Assembly: GCA_019722365.1 (NCBI GenBank)
Contig: JADFUC010001326.1
Coordinates: 310,001-374,000, forward strand
Length of the DNA stretch: 64,000 nt
Source: Lithospermum erythrorhizon
Taxonomy: Eukaryota > Streptophyta > Magnoliopsida > Boraginales > Boraginaceae
Direction: 5' to 3'
The notes beneath the pieces were generated by a model that was not told the DNA's origin, searched no databases, and worked only from the letters and a program-made list of their open reading frames with translations. This document shows positions 36,635-47,800 of the stretch, piece after piece. Positions within the stretch are counted from its first letter, which is position 1. Every line of letters starts with the position of its first letter. The translations under genes and the position numbers were made by a program.

Positions 36635-37883
36635 CTGCTCGCAAATCGAGTCCTGCATTGGCATCGGTCACAGATTTTCATATTCCACTATATATATCTC
36701 ACATTATCATAACTCCAACATTAGTTTTCCAAACCCAGCAACATAATATCCCTTTATTTTACGTTATTAATTTTCATTTCCATAATTTTATCAGTTTTAC
36801 TAATCTCAAATTTGATTTTATTTGTAGTGACTTGTAAAGAGGTAATTATTAATAACTTATTCACTTTCTTTATTTGTATGTAATGAATTCAAGGAGGTAA
36901 TTTTAATATATATATATATATTTTGTGTAAAGTGGTCAATTCTAAAAAGTAATTATTACTTCTTCTATTTTTTTTAATTTTTGTTATTATCTTTAATAAT
37001 GTATTAATTTAATATATAATGTAATTTATTTTTGTTACTTTGTTGTGTGGAACATACATTCAAGTTTCAATAGATAATTTGATTTTTTATTTTATTTTTA
37101 TGTTTCAATGCTTGATGCTTTATATAAATTAATGTTTGATGCTATACGAATAGGGATGTTTAATATGTTTGATGCTTATAAGGAATTAATGTTTCTGATG
37201 TTTATATGAATAGGGATGTTTAATATGTATTTGCTATATGAATTGTTATATTTTATGTTTGAATTTTTGATATTTTTATATTTGTTTGTACGAAGTCGAT
37301 TTAACGATCTTTGATGTTTTATATTTGTTTGTACGATTTGATGAATTTTAAAGAACCGGGCTCTTTTTTTTTTAAATGTACGGGGCGGGCATCGGTATTT
37401 AATGGACTCAAGGTTTTGGCATCGACAATAAATGGTTTCATTGTCGGTGAAATGATATTTACCGTCAGAGTCGGTTTGGCTTCGGTAGTATTTCTATCAT
37501 ATGGTGACGTATGGAGTCGGACGTTAGCGGAGACGGGTGCTGGGAGACGGCTCGTTTGACAAAGACTTAACGGTCACCAAATTGGCGAGAGACGGTCTGA
37601 GTCGGGGAGCCCAAATTACGCGGGCTTAAGTTTCTGAAAGCTGTGACTGAGACGCAAGAAATGATTTGCAGACGATAAAGCGACGAAGCTTCCCTACTCA
37701 CTCGGGGAATAGTCGTCCGAGACGCATTTCGGCGCTCTTTGGCTTCTATTTTCAGTGGAAGTCGAACTTAGTTTTTCGATGTATATATTTTTTTAGAATA
37801 AATTTGGCTATTATCATAGTAAATATTTTAGCCTAAATTTTTTAATTATGAATAATATTATGTAGCCACTATATTAACCCAAT

Positions 37884-37888
<5 letters not shown>
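36635..37888. other. intergenic sequence with short tandem repeats and a GC-richer island
   Basis: About 37100-37336 holds short direct repeats: a 21-nt unit with GAATAGGGATGTTTAATATG at 37148 and 37208, and TTTTATATTTGTTTGTACGA at 37274 and 37317. About 37377-37760 is a GC-richer island with many GTCGG, GAGACGG and GGCATCGG motifs. That resembles the subterminal region of a CACTA-type transposon, but no CACTA end is seen. The 82-codon frame 37311-37559 is not recognised. Confidence 0.4.
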
Positions 37889-37934
<46 letters not shown>

Positions 37935-37940
37935 TATATA
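37889..37940. repeat. (TA)n microsatellite
   Basis: About 25 TA units with one interruption (TAGATA) near 37932. Confidence 0.95.
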
Positions 37941-38097
37941 TCCCACCAATGAGTACGATCACATCGATCATTAGACATCAATGGACGGTCCTCTGTATAT
38001 CTAGCAAAAGGGGGGTTACAATTCAGATCTTTGTTCTTTAGATAGAATGATAGATTAATAATATTGATCATGTTTGAGATAGAGTATTTTTAGACAA

Positions 38098-38364
38098 TTA
38101 ATTTTCCGATTTTTTGCTTATCATTCTAAAGATAATTTTTTCGTTTTAAAATGGGCTTGTCATTCTAAAGATTTTAAATTATAATTTTACATTTTCAACG
38201 TAATTTTTGACTACTTATTTTATCAGATTTGTCAACCAACCAAATTATATGCGCTTTTAATTAATCGACATTCTATATTAACACATATTTCGACTACTTT
38301 TTACTTTTCTTAATAATTATACAAAAAGTTTTAAAATTACAAGTAAAAAATTCGAAGAAAGTAT
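38098..38364. mobile_element. Stowaway-like MITE, decayed
   Basis: Left end ATTTTCCGATTTTTTGCTTA and right end (reverse) TTTCTTCGAATTTTTTACTT are imperfect inverted repeats. The body is AT-rich with ATAATTTTACATTTTCAACG. It is related to the copy at 38679-38937. Confidence 0.55.
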
Positions 38365-38678
38365 ATAATAACATGGTAGAAAATGACAAGATACCAAACT
38401 AATTAATGATTTATAGGCCTGGTTGCATAGATTTGGTGGCTATTGGAAAATGGATATGGTCGGTTATTGAGTATTAATTTTAGCCGCAACAAATCTAATT
38501 AAATAAAGAAGGCGATATTTTGCTTCAATTAGCAAGACTTCAGTCTTGACTTAGGGAGCAATCAAACCTATAGATAGGTTCAATTCCATTTACGCATTTG
38601 TTCAATACAAATTAAATATGGTGTACGGTCTTCCTCTAAATATGAGTGCTTTAACTAGCTTAATTATTATTATTATAT

Positions 38679-38937
38679 ATTCATTTCGATTTTTTTTAGT
38701 TATCCTTCTAGTATAATTTGTTTGTTTTAAAATAGTTATCATTTTTGCATAATAAATTATATTTTTTCATTTTTAATGTACTTTTGACTAATTTTTCTAT
38801 TGAACTTATCAACCAATCAATGATATAATTTTAATTAATTGACATTTTATATTTTCAATGTACATTGACTATTTTTATTTTTCCTTAATAATTGTATAAA
38901 AGTCTAGAATGATAAGTAAAAAAAATTGGAGAGAGTA
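38679..38937. mobile_element. Stowaway-like MITE, second copy
   Basis: Left end TTCATTTCGATTTTTTTTAG and right end (reverse) CTCTCTCCAATTTTTTTTAC. Both continue with TTATC(C/A)TTCTAG, so the inverted ends run for more than 30 bp. The internal motif CATTTT(T)AATGTA and GACTA(A)TTTTT match the copy 580 bp to the left. Confidence 0.65.
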
Positions 38938-39679
38938 TATTTCTTGAGTACATCTGTGTATAATTACAATTTCACAAGAATATATAATACGGAGTAGATA
39001 TTTGTCATACTAGGGCTATAAGTGGCATAATCGTTGTTATATATAATACGGAGTAGATATTTGATGATTGGTTTACAGTGCATGTAATCTGAAAACTGGG
39101 AGGGGGCCAAATGGGGTGGGGGTGTTAATTTATACGTAGTACTCTAGAAGAAAACTTACGACCAATACATGAATTGAAGTGTGAAAGCTTATTGGTAAGA
39201 TGCGGCTTTCTAATCAGATGATTGGATTTGGTAATGATTTGAGGTAGGAAATGACATGCAGGCTTCTTCTGGTAATAATTAAGATGAAACAAAACCCAAG
39301 TCTGCAATTACGATCCCAACAGGCGACATACATACATACATACACAGATCAATGTCATTATAATGAATGCTCAAACACATAGTACAAAATTGTCAAATTC
39401 AAACTAAAAGTAATATGGTCTGTAAACTACCTTACACGCGCAACATAATTTATAGGCATGTTCATCAAAGAAAAGAGTCATTATAGGATATACTGTAGTT
39501 AATAATTTACTATAAACACGACAAAAAATTAATTAACTTAGTAATTAATAACTTATAATATATAAATGACAGACTACGACATATATGACCCACGTCCGCC
39601 CAAAGAAGAAAGATGTATATACATATGATACGTGAACAACAGAGGACTATAAATAACGAAGTTTATACAATAAAATTTT
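38938..39679. other. intergenic sequence
   Basis: No gene seen. A 21-nt sequence with ATATATAATACGGAGTAGAT occurs twice (about 38980 and 39040), and a (CATA)4 run lies near 39328-39343. The minus frames 39125-39307 and 39574-39759 have no support. Confidence 0.35.
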
Positions 39680-41500
39680 GGGCAAAAGACCTTGGCGCCC
39701 ATTGAATTTATCAAAATAATCGATTTTGTCCACTCTGTAATACAAATGTCCATTTCCACCTATTACAAACATTAATGACACAATTATACCCATTTCGTCC
39801 GTTGACCGAGAATGTTGACCGTTATTTCATTTTTAGTGGGTAAATATAGTAAATACTTTTCAGGATAGACCATTTTTAGAAAATTGAAAGTTGTAATAAA
39901 TTACATACGAATTGAGGGATAAAATCGTACTTTAACATGTCATTTTAGGGACAAATTTATCATTTCACACTATACACTATCATTTCGTATTCACTATAAT
40001 AATAGTGAACGAATCCCCATTTTTTATCGCTTCAAAATCCCTAAATCGATTGGTCTTCACAAAACCTTACATTTCAAGCTTTTTGCTTTTAACAATCAAT
40101 TTTCCATAGACAATCGATTTTCCAAAGTCGATTGTTTCCCAAGTAAACCCTAAGTAAGCGATCTTTGTTATCTCACAGAAGAGTCAAGCCATTAAACACA
40201 TGTTTAGTCGATGGTCGGGTCAAGTTCACTACGTTAACCTAGCTCGAAGGACGACACTTACAAGATTGCATATGCTGAGCGCAAGAATTATTTTAGCTCC
40301 GGGGATTACACTATGGCGGCGAGTTGATCAACCCCGATTTCTTGGCGAGGTGGCAAGGAGCATTTGATTATCAGATGCCGTAAAACCTTTGAATTAGGTT
40401 CAATTGACGCGTGGGCATTTAGGGTCGGTCTTCGTTATGGTGAGTTTGCGGCATGTGTGTATAAACACCTTGAATTTGAGGGGTTGAATGGGTTGTTCCC
40501 TCTTAAATCCGGTAAGAATGTTACTGAGTTTGTTGTTTTCACTAAAAATGTCAAATTTATTGATGTTTATTTCATTAAGGCTGGTAATACTGATTTATTA
40601 ATAGAGATAGATCATGAAGGTAATATTAAGCTTGTGATTGATCTAATGCAGATACTTAAGGCTAAAGTAAAATGAAAGAGATAGACTAATGTCGAAAAGA
40701 GATAACGTAGGTGTAGTTGAATTTAATTTAGAAGATGCGGATAACGAGCAGCGATAGTAATAGTGACAAGTGAAAAACCGTGATGTCAAGTAGAAAACGA
40801 GGAGAAAGAAAACAAGGAGAACGACAAAATGAGGAGAATGAGCGAAAGGATTCAGATATCAATATGAAGTTCAAGAGGAGGAAGAGGGACGTAGGAGGAT
40901 GAGCATTTAAAGTGAATACGACGATGTGTCAGATGTGGAAGGAAAAGATACTTTGAGACGGAGACTTAGATGGTTCAAATTCCATTTTGAGTGAAATCTT
41001 CAGACTAAACAAGAAGAGTTTGTAATTCAAGAGAAGCCACAGATCAACAGCAAAAGGAAAACCCGTCTTACAAACATTTTATGCTAATGAGATTGATGAT
41101 TCTAGTGAACCAAACAATACAGCTATAGGGAAAAAAATATAAAGGTCCCTATGCTAGACAAGTGACTAATTTAGAGAGCGATCATAGGATAAGTTCCTAC
41201 TATAAACACGACGGAAAGATGCCTAGATAAGAATTTGATGATCTGATTTTATTAACAAAATTTACTCGAGAAGCGAATGTAAATGAGTCAAATGAATACT
41301 AAGGTGACAGAACAAAGGAGAAAGAAGAATAGATATGTATATTTCAATGAAAGTGAAAGTTCATCACCTGCTGTGAAATAGGAAGTAAAAGATTTTGCTT
41401 TAAATACAATCGTTGGGGACCATCGCTTTATAATAAAGTTGATATAACACTCGAAGTGAACATCGTAAAACCAAAGGTTTATTACTGAGTAAAAGAATTG
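39680..41500 (+). mobile_element. MULE-like transposon remnant
   Basis: Begins GGGCAAAAGACCTTGGCGCC and continues with ATCGATTTTGTCC and CAAATGTCCATTTCC, wording typical of plant Mutator-like element ends. A decayed transposase-like reading frame follows from about 40190: the 103-codon ORF 40364-40675, then an acidic/Glu-rich broken stretch (40720-41000), as between the N-terminal domain and the transposase core of MULEs. No right end and no catalytic core were found. The class is an inference from these two signals. Confidence 0.45.
40364..40675 (+). pseudogene. N-terminal fragment of a MULE-type transposase
   Basis: The open frame encodes YKHLEFEGLNGLFPLKSGK, then VTEFVVFTKNVKFIDVYFIK and DLLIEIDHEGN. 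This follows the N-terminal pattern of plant MuDR-like proteins (xxYKHPxxxFxxGLxPLxxDxDVxxF...VDVYxxH). The first part (Met to Phe before YGEFA) looks shifted relative to the family, and the frame ends at a TGA before the acidic linker. There is no zinc finger or DDE core. An ordinary host gene cannot be excluded, but flanking decay argues for a transposon relic. Confidence 0.4.
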
Positions 41501-41619
41501 AAGGAAAATACTATGCAAAACTTGTTCATAATCATAAATAAATAGCATACACGATCATTTAAATTGTATAAAATTAAAACTACAAAATATATATTCATAT
41601 ATATTAAATCGTAACTTGT

Positions 41620-42292
41620 GAGTACTGGAAGTGCAATCACCAACAATATTTTAAGAAACCTCCTTCGAATTCCAACATCTAGCACCACAAATCGGCAAGG
41701 CTCTCAAATAGGTTCATACCAGAGATGCCAACTCAAAGACTTGATTCTCGCGAGAACAATCGTGATCGATGATTATATCAAAGCAAAAGACCAAGTCCTT
41801 TGCTTGATTACTGCTCTCTAGAAGAGGGAGGCCAAAAAACCTTGTTTAGGTTTTGGGTTTTGTGTTATAATAAAAACCTAATAAATCCCATATTTATATA
41901 GGCTCTTCAATTAACCCGATATCCCAACCCATTAAGTTAATGATTCGACTTGATTAATAATTAAATTGTTAAGAGTACTAATCATATCAAGTCATTAATG
42001 AGTTGTTCTATTTAATTAACTCTTTAAGTTAATTAAATATTAACAAGTCACTAATAAGCTAATAACGAGTTACTAACACGTTAGTAACAATCTTAACTAA
42101 CTAATTGATTAATTAAACTAACTAGTTTATTAATCTGGATTTATCCAATTTATATTGTACATTACTAATGTAAAATTTCCCAATTAAGAATATTCAATTC
42201 TTAATTTAGCAATTACTGTTTAATTCCATACATGAAATTTAACTCAACGTCACCGTATGTGTGTGACCTTCTAAAGCTCATAATAGTAGCCA
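41620..42292 (-). repeat. copia-like LTR, R/U5 side
   Basis: On the minus strand a TATA motif CCTATATAAATATGGG lies at about 41905-41890. The part at 42120-42280 (CCAATTTATATT...CATACATGAAAT...AACGTCA...GACCTTCT) matches 61735-61880 in the second block. TGTGTGACCTTCT-type wording is common in Ty1/copia LTRs. The sequence continues beyond the inserted solo LTR at 44834. Superfamily is inferred; the repeat relation is visible. Confidence 0.5.
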
Positions 42293-43563
42293 GCGGTAAC
42301 GACTCCGCCCCCAGTCGCCGCCTGAGGTTAATCGCCCAAATATACTGACACCAGAGTCACCACGTCGATGGATGACTCAATTTACAAACTCACCTGTTCA
42401 TAATAAACCAATACAACAAACTACATCTGAAAATGACATTTTTTAAGAAAAATGATCCATCGTGGTATTTCCTAACCACACAACACAACCAATATACTAC
42501 AAACAACCGAAGTACAAAAAGTCAATATACAACCTAGTCTGAAATCCCAAAATACAACAATACAAACAACCGAATACAATCCAAAACAACGAGATCACAG
42601 ATTCATCGCCAATCTGCCGCTCACCTAGGCTCTAAGACACGATCACTGAACAAGTTCGAATAACGCTATAACACCACCACAACCCGCACAAACGAAATTT
42701 TAAGGCCGAATAGTATGTAAGTCATGGGCTTAGTGAATATTTATCTCAAGAGCGATTAACTCCACACTCTCGATTAGGTGTAATTTAAAAAATCATTAGA
42801 TTTTGCATAGGATAGATGGGTATTTCAAAATGCTATACAATGTATGGCCATCATAAAAAAATCATCCGTGCAATCATTGTCAAAATGCATAATTTATAGG
42901 TTGGCCCACTAGATATAAATATTTCGACAAAAAGACATTCAACTAAGATAATCACATTTCCCAAAAAACAAGAATAACAATACCCAACAAGTCCACAACT
43001 CTATTCTATCACCAACATGAAGACACCACGGTACTATACAACTAGACCACCCAACACTACAACCCCGCTAACCACACTAATACTACTCACCCACACTAAA
43101 ACTCAATCGACTCAAACAACCGAGTCAACTCAATCAACTCCATATATCAACTGTATCAACTCATATCAACTCATATCCCATTTTCTACAACTAATGCCCA
43201 TATAATCAACCTCAACAGTAGGAGAAACTTATGTCCGCCGATTACAAGTTATCACCGAATCAACGGTAGGTAATGGCAATACACCACCTTTGTTCCGAGT
43301 ATAAGTGTACACACCGATAGCACAACTCACATAGTCAATAACCTCGCACTTATACCGTGAGTATAAGGCAGTATAACACCTCCAAAAATACAACCCACAC
43401 ATATATCAACAACTCCTCAACAAGCCATGCTATGCCAATCCAACCAACAAAACACCCTAAACATCAAAATGACCAAAACAAATTCGAAATCAACTCCTAT
43501 CTCAAAACACCCATGACTCCTACAAAACAACACATACAACTAACCACGTAGAATAAACAAACA

Positions 43564-43661
<98 letters not shown>

Positions 43662-44833
43662 CACGCCACAAATTCATCGAGTGCAAATACATTCATTTAA
43701 AAGTAAATTAATCTACACCCGTACAGGAATACTCACCTTGGCTAGCAAATAGCTAAATGCCTGCCTAATTAATCCAAGTGCCAAGCCTCCTACGCCTCCA
43801 CGCCTATAATAACAAACAATCTCGAAAATACAATTACTACTTACTACAATCATAACCTGTTTTGAAGCTCATTGTTTAACTATCCAACTTACAACAATTA
43901 TAGTTATCAACTTAACAACTCTAGTGATAATATTACTACGCCGCTTAACGACTAAAACAACGAAAAACTTCAACCATTTCACCTCCATTTTCACCATCAC
44001 CCCTTACCCAACAATAGCAGCACTCCACCAAATTCTAATCAATCCAACAATCGCCTCTAACTAATTAATTCATTATAATCAACCTTTAATCTTAAAACCC
44101 AATTACTACTCAATCCTAACAACTAACAATATCCTCTACCAATCAACATCAAAACATCCAACTTATACTCCAAAACAACTATATTAAAGTCCCATAACAT
44201 CATAACACAATTTAAAGAAATTTAGAAAAAGTCAACCTAAAAGTCAACTAACCCAATCAATACATTTCAACCCCAAAAATCAATTATAATCACTACAAAT
44301 CACATAATTCAAGCTTAGAGGATACTTCTATACCATTCCAAACTTTCAAAACTCAAAATCTAAAAAACAAAAGTCAAACTCTCCAAAACTTAAGAAAAAT
44401 CACAAAGCTTCAAACTTCTACCCCAGCGTTAAGCATTTATTTGGTGGGAAAGATCAAACCACTTTTTATGTCTCGAGCCACAAAGAATCGGGAAGAAAAT
44501 TTTCGGCGGGAGTGGGGAACCAAGTGGTTCAAATTACGGAAGTTAAGAAAGCGAGTTTCCTTTATTTTTGAATGACGAATAACATGATAAAGGGATGACA
44601 AGATAAAGACTAGTCCCTGCTTGGTTCGGTTTATTTCTCCACTTTCATACTTAAATCTCAATGAAAACCGACATTTCAAATGTGGGCTTTTCCCTCAAGG
44701 CATATATTACTACTACTTCATACTGCCTTCGATATATCGATACTATTCTCAAATTATTGATATCCCCGGGTCCCACTCAATCAATCGATAAATATAATTT
44801 AATAAATCGATAAGCGTAACGGGACATTTCTCA
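42293..44833 (-). repeat. solo chromovirus-type LTR inside the copia-like repeat
   Basis: Homologous end to end with the 5' LTR at 34079-36634. It starts on the minus strand with TGAGAAATGTCCCGTTACG at 44833 and ends ...GGAGTCGTTACCGC near 42293. No internal retrotransposon sequence adjoins it; instead the copia-like repeat continues on both sides. The flanks AGCCA (42288-42292) and AGCCG (44834-44838) may be a 5-bp target duplication with one change. Short ORFs inside (43017-43205, 43357-43551, 44437-44679) are non-coding LTR sequence. Confidence 0.75.
43566..43661. repeat. (TA)48 microsatellite inside the solo LTR
   Basis: An uninterrupted alternating TA tract of about 96 bp. The related LTR at 34079-36634 lacks it, so the expansion happened after the copies separated or in one lineage only. 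Confidence 0.95.
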
Positions 44834-47800
44834 AGCCGTATAATAATATAATAGACCATTAATATTATTATAATGCTTATGTACGAGATATACGAACTGC
44901 ATAACCCGTGGTATTATCGCTGGTAACCCGACTAAGAATTACAATTACTATGCTTGAATGTTCTGCTTATGTAATCACATTCTCTAAACTAGTAAATGAA
45001 TTGCTACAATAATTGCAGCAACGGGCACAATAAATTAAACCAATAATTCTTGATTTCCAACACTCCTACTTGTCCTCTCGACGATTACTTTACAATTGTC
45101 TTCGCGATCTATAACACAAAATAACCATAAGAAAGGCCATGAAATACCTACGACTTTTACTCGAATCCAGAAACCATACCGACAAACCACAACATCGGGC
45201 GCCAAGATAATCGTACCATGATTCTCGAGAGGCCTAAGATCTAATTTTATATCAAGGATGGACAAATCTCATAATATATCAACATTCATCGCTTATACTT
45301 AATGCACACCCTTAACATACGCCAAGTACACAAATCCCTAATTTATATGTGCATCGCTTGACATAGTCAAAACACACAACTCATATAACATAGATAGTTA
45401 TATACGCAGGTCTAAGAATCGCTAAACTTCAACAGTTCTAAGCAAAATTCATAGGACACATATATACATATCTTCTATGATTTTTCGTAGGTCAAATTAG
45501 CTCTCGCTTATGTAAACTCACAAATTTCATAAGATTGATTGACTTATTAGATCCATGATCCAAGGAAATCAATCAATCACTATGATGGTCATCAAATGAT
45601 TCTAGCGTCTCAACACCATCATCATCCCGACCAAGAATATCAGCTATTCTGCCATAACCAACTATGAAACAATAGCAGATCTATAATGAATAAATTATGT
45701 ATCCATATATCAGAAGTTAACAATCGACAAAACAATAATTACCTTTGTTCTGCAAATTATTTAACTTATTCCGTAAAAGTAAAATGAACCAGCCTCCCAC
45801 CGAACCTTTGCATCGCTCGCCTCTTCTTCGATCTCGTGGAAACTCAAACTCATTAATCACAAGAATACATCAACTCCAGCATGTTTGCTTAAGTCCACAC
45901 GTGGAACCTTAAGCTTGCATTAAACTCTGAGTCTTTAAGAGATGTAAAGCTAGAAGGGTATTGATCACAATCATATCATAACTCCAAAATACTACTTAAG
46001 GCAGACTTTACATCCATCTCGCCGGTCTCTCTCAACCACGGAATCGCCGACGGCTAAATCATCCCGTATACCATACATACATGTACAAAATGTAATTTTA
46101 AGCCTTTGCCACAAGCTTTGCTTTCAAATCAGGACAATTACTGGGTCCAATTTCCTCAAATACCCACTAGTTAAGCTGCAATGCTGACAAACCTCATTTG
46201 TATATGTAAAGACTATTTCAGTTTTATGGTTTAGCCATTTCTCTCAAGTTAAGTAATCGGTAGTTACAACACAATCAAGTGTTAAACACATCTATCTTAT
46301 TAACTGCATATTCTTTAATAACATTACCAATAATAAAAATTGAGTGGCAATGTCATAATACTGAATTCAAGTTTTCTTAGTTTACTCTTCGAGTATATTA
46401 TACTCAGCCCCATTCATGAGTTACTTGGCTAATATTTTTTCACATAGGACAATTTTCCATGACACTATTCTCACATTCAGCCTACCAAAGACAACAATCG
46501 ATCCATTTTCTCAGAATTCATAGTTACCTTTCTATTCTCTTAAAGTTACTACAAATGTATTTTCGAACTGCAATACCTTTAATGTTAATCTCTACAATTT
46601 TATTATGAGACCATGCTATGTCATGATCAAGCGACACGGCATACGCGAATCATATTACTATGTAATAGTCAAATTACCATGTAATAGATTCCAACCACTC
46701 TCAATCACGTGAGGTCCTTAATTGTGGGAACGGACTTCTAATAGAGAGTTGTCTTGTCAATAAGAGAATCTGTCTATCATAGAATTTAATCTATCATAGA
46801 TTTTATTCACCTCAAACTTCATGACTCATTATAGCTTAACAAGCAAATGTCATTTGAGCTTGTATTTCGTGACTAATATAACATATGTTACATATATATA
46901 ATTTGCTTATTAGATAAAGGAAGAGTCAATTACTATTATACCTTTCAAGGTCGTAATAATCGCTTCTAGTACTTAATGCATTTAAACATTACGCAGGCCA
47001 GGTTCTACTCAACCTTTATGAACTTATTGTTCATCTTTCACTGACCTTTGATTTAATCAAAATATCAAGATGAAGATTTTAACTCCATTATACTTTATCT
47101 TAAGTTTGCAACCGATAATACAATCAAGTTTTCTTGTTCTCGTTGGAGACGTAAGCTTCCAACAACAAATGCCAAGTATGCATCATCGCCGATCATTACT
47201 TTAGGAACATTATTTGGATTATTTACTTAAACACACATGTTACAACACGCTAATCAATAAGGAATGAAGCGTTTGAAATAGATATGAGTATAAATAACAA
47301 ATGAATACATTCAACTTGGTCGAAACCAAAAGTTCGATTCATTTATGACTATATCATTAATGAAAACATGTTTCTTACTTCTGATGAATCACCACAAGAA
47401 GATAAATAGATAGTTATATACTGACTCGTACCTAATTTATTTACCTATTGACTCATGAAATATCATATCATGTGATTCTATACTATCAATGCATCAGAAT
47501 TGCCACATAATAACCCTGGCTATAACCAAGGACTTTAACACTGATCGTTATCTCCAAGGAGCCACTTGAATATTATTCAGTTTACATTTATTTCCCACCT
47601 TTATACTCTTACGAGAAGATAATACTTACGTAAATAAATACCTCAGCTTCTCTAATTATGTACACGGTGACAAAATCTCAACATTGCACTCGTATAAATT
47701 ATGTTCATCTTCAGTTGACACAAACCTTGACTTGTCCATTTGAGACGCTTTAAAGTTTAGGCTGTCAAACATAACTTACAGGCCTCCCACATCATAGATG

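Noticed and set aside
43017..43551. Thr/Asn-rich open frames
   Set aside because: They lie inside the solo chromovirus LTR in ACAAC-rich non-coding sequence.
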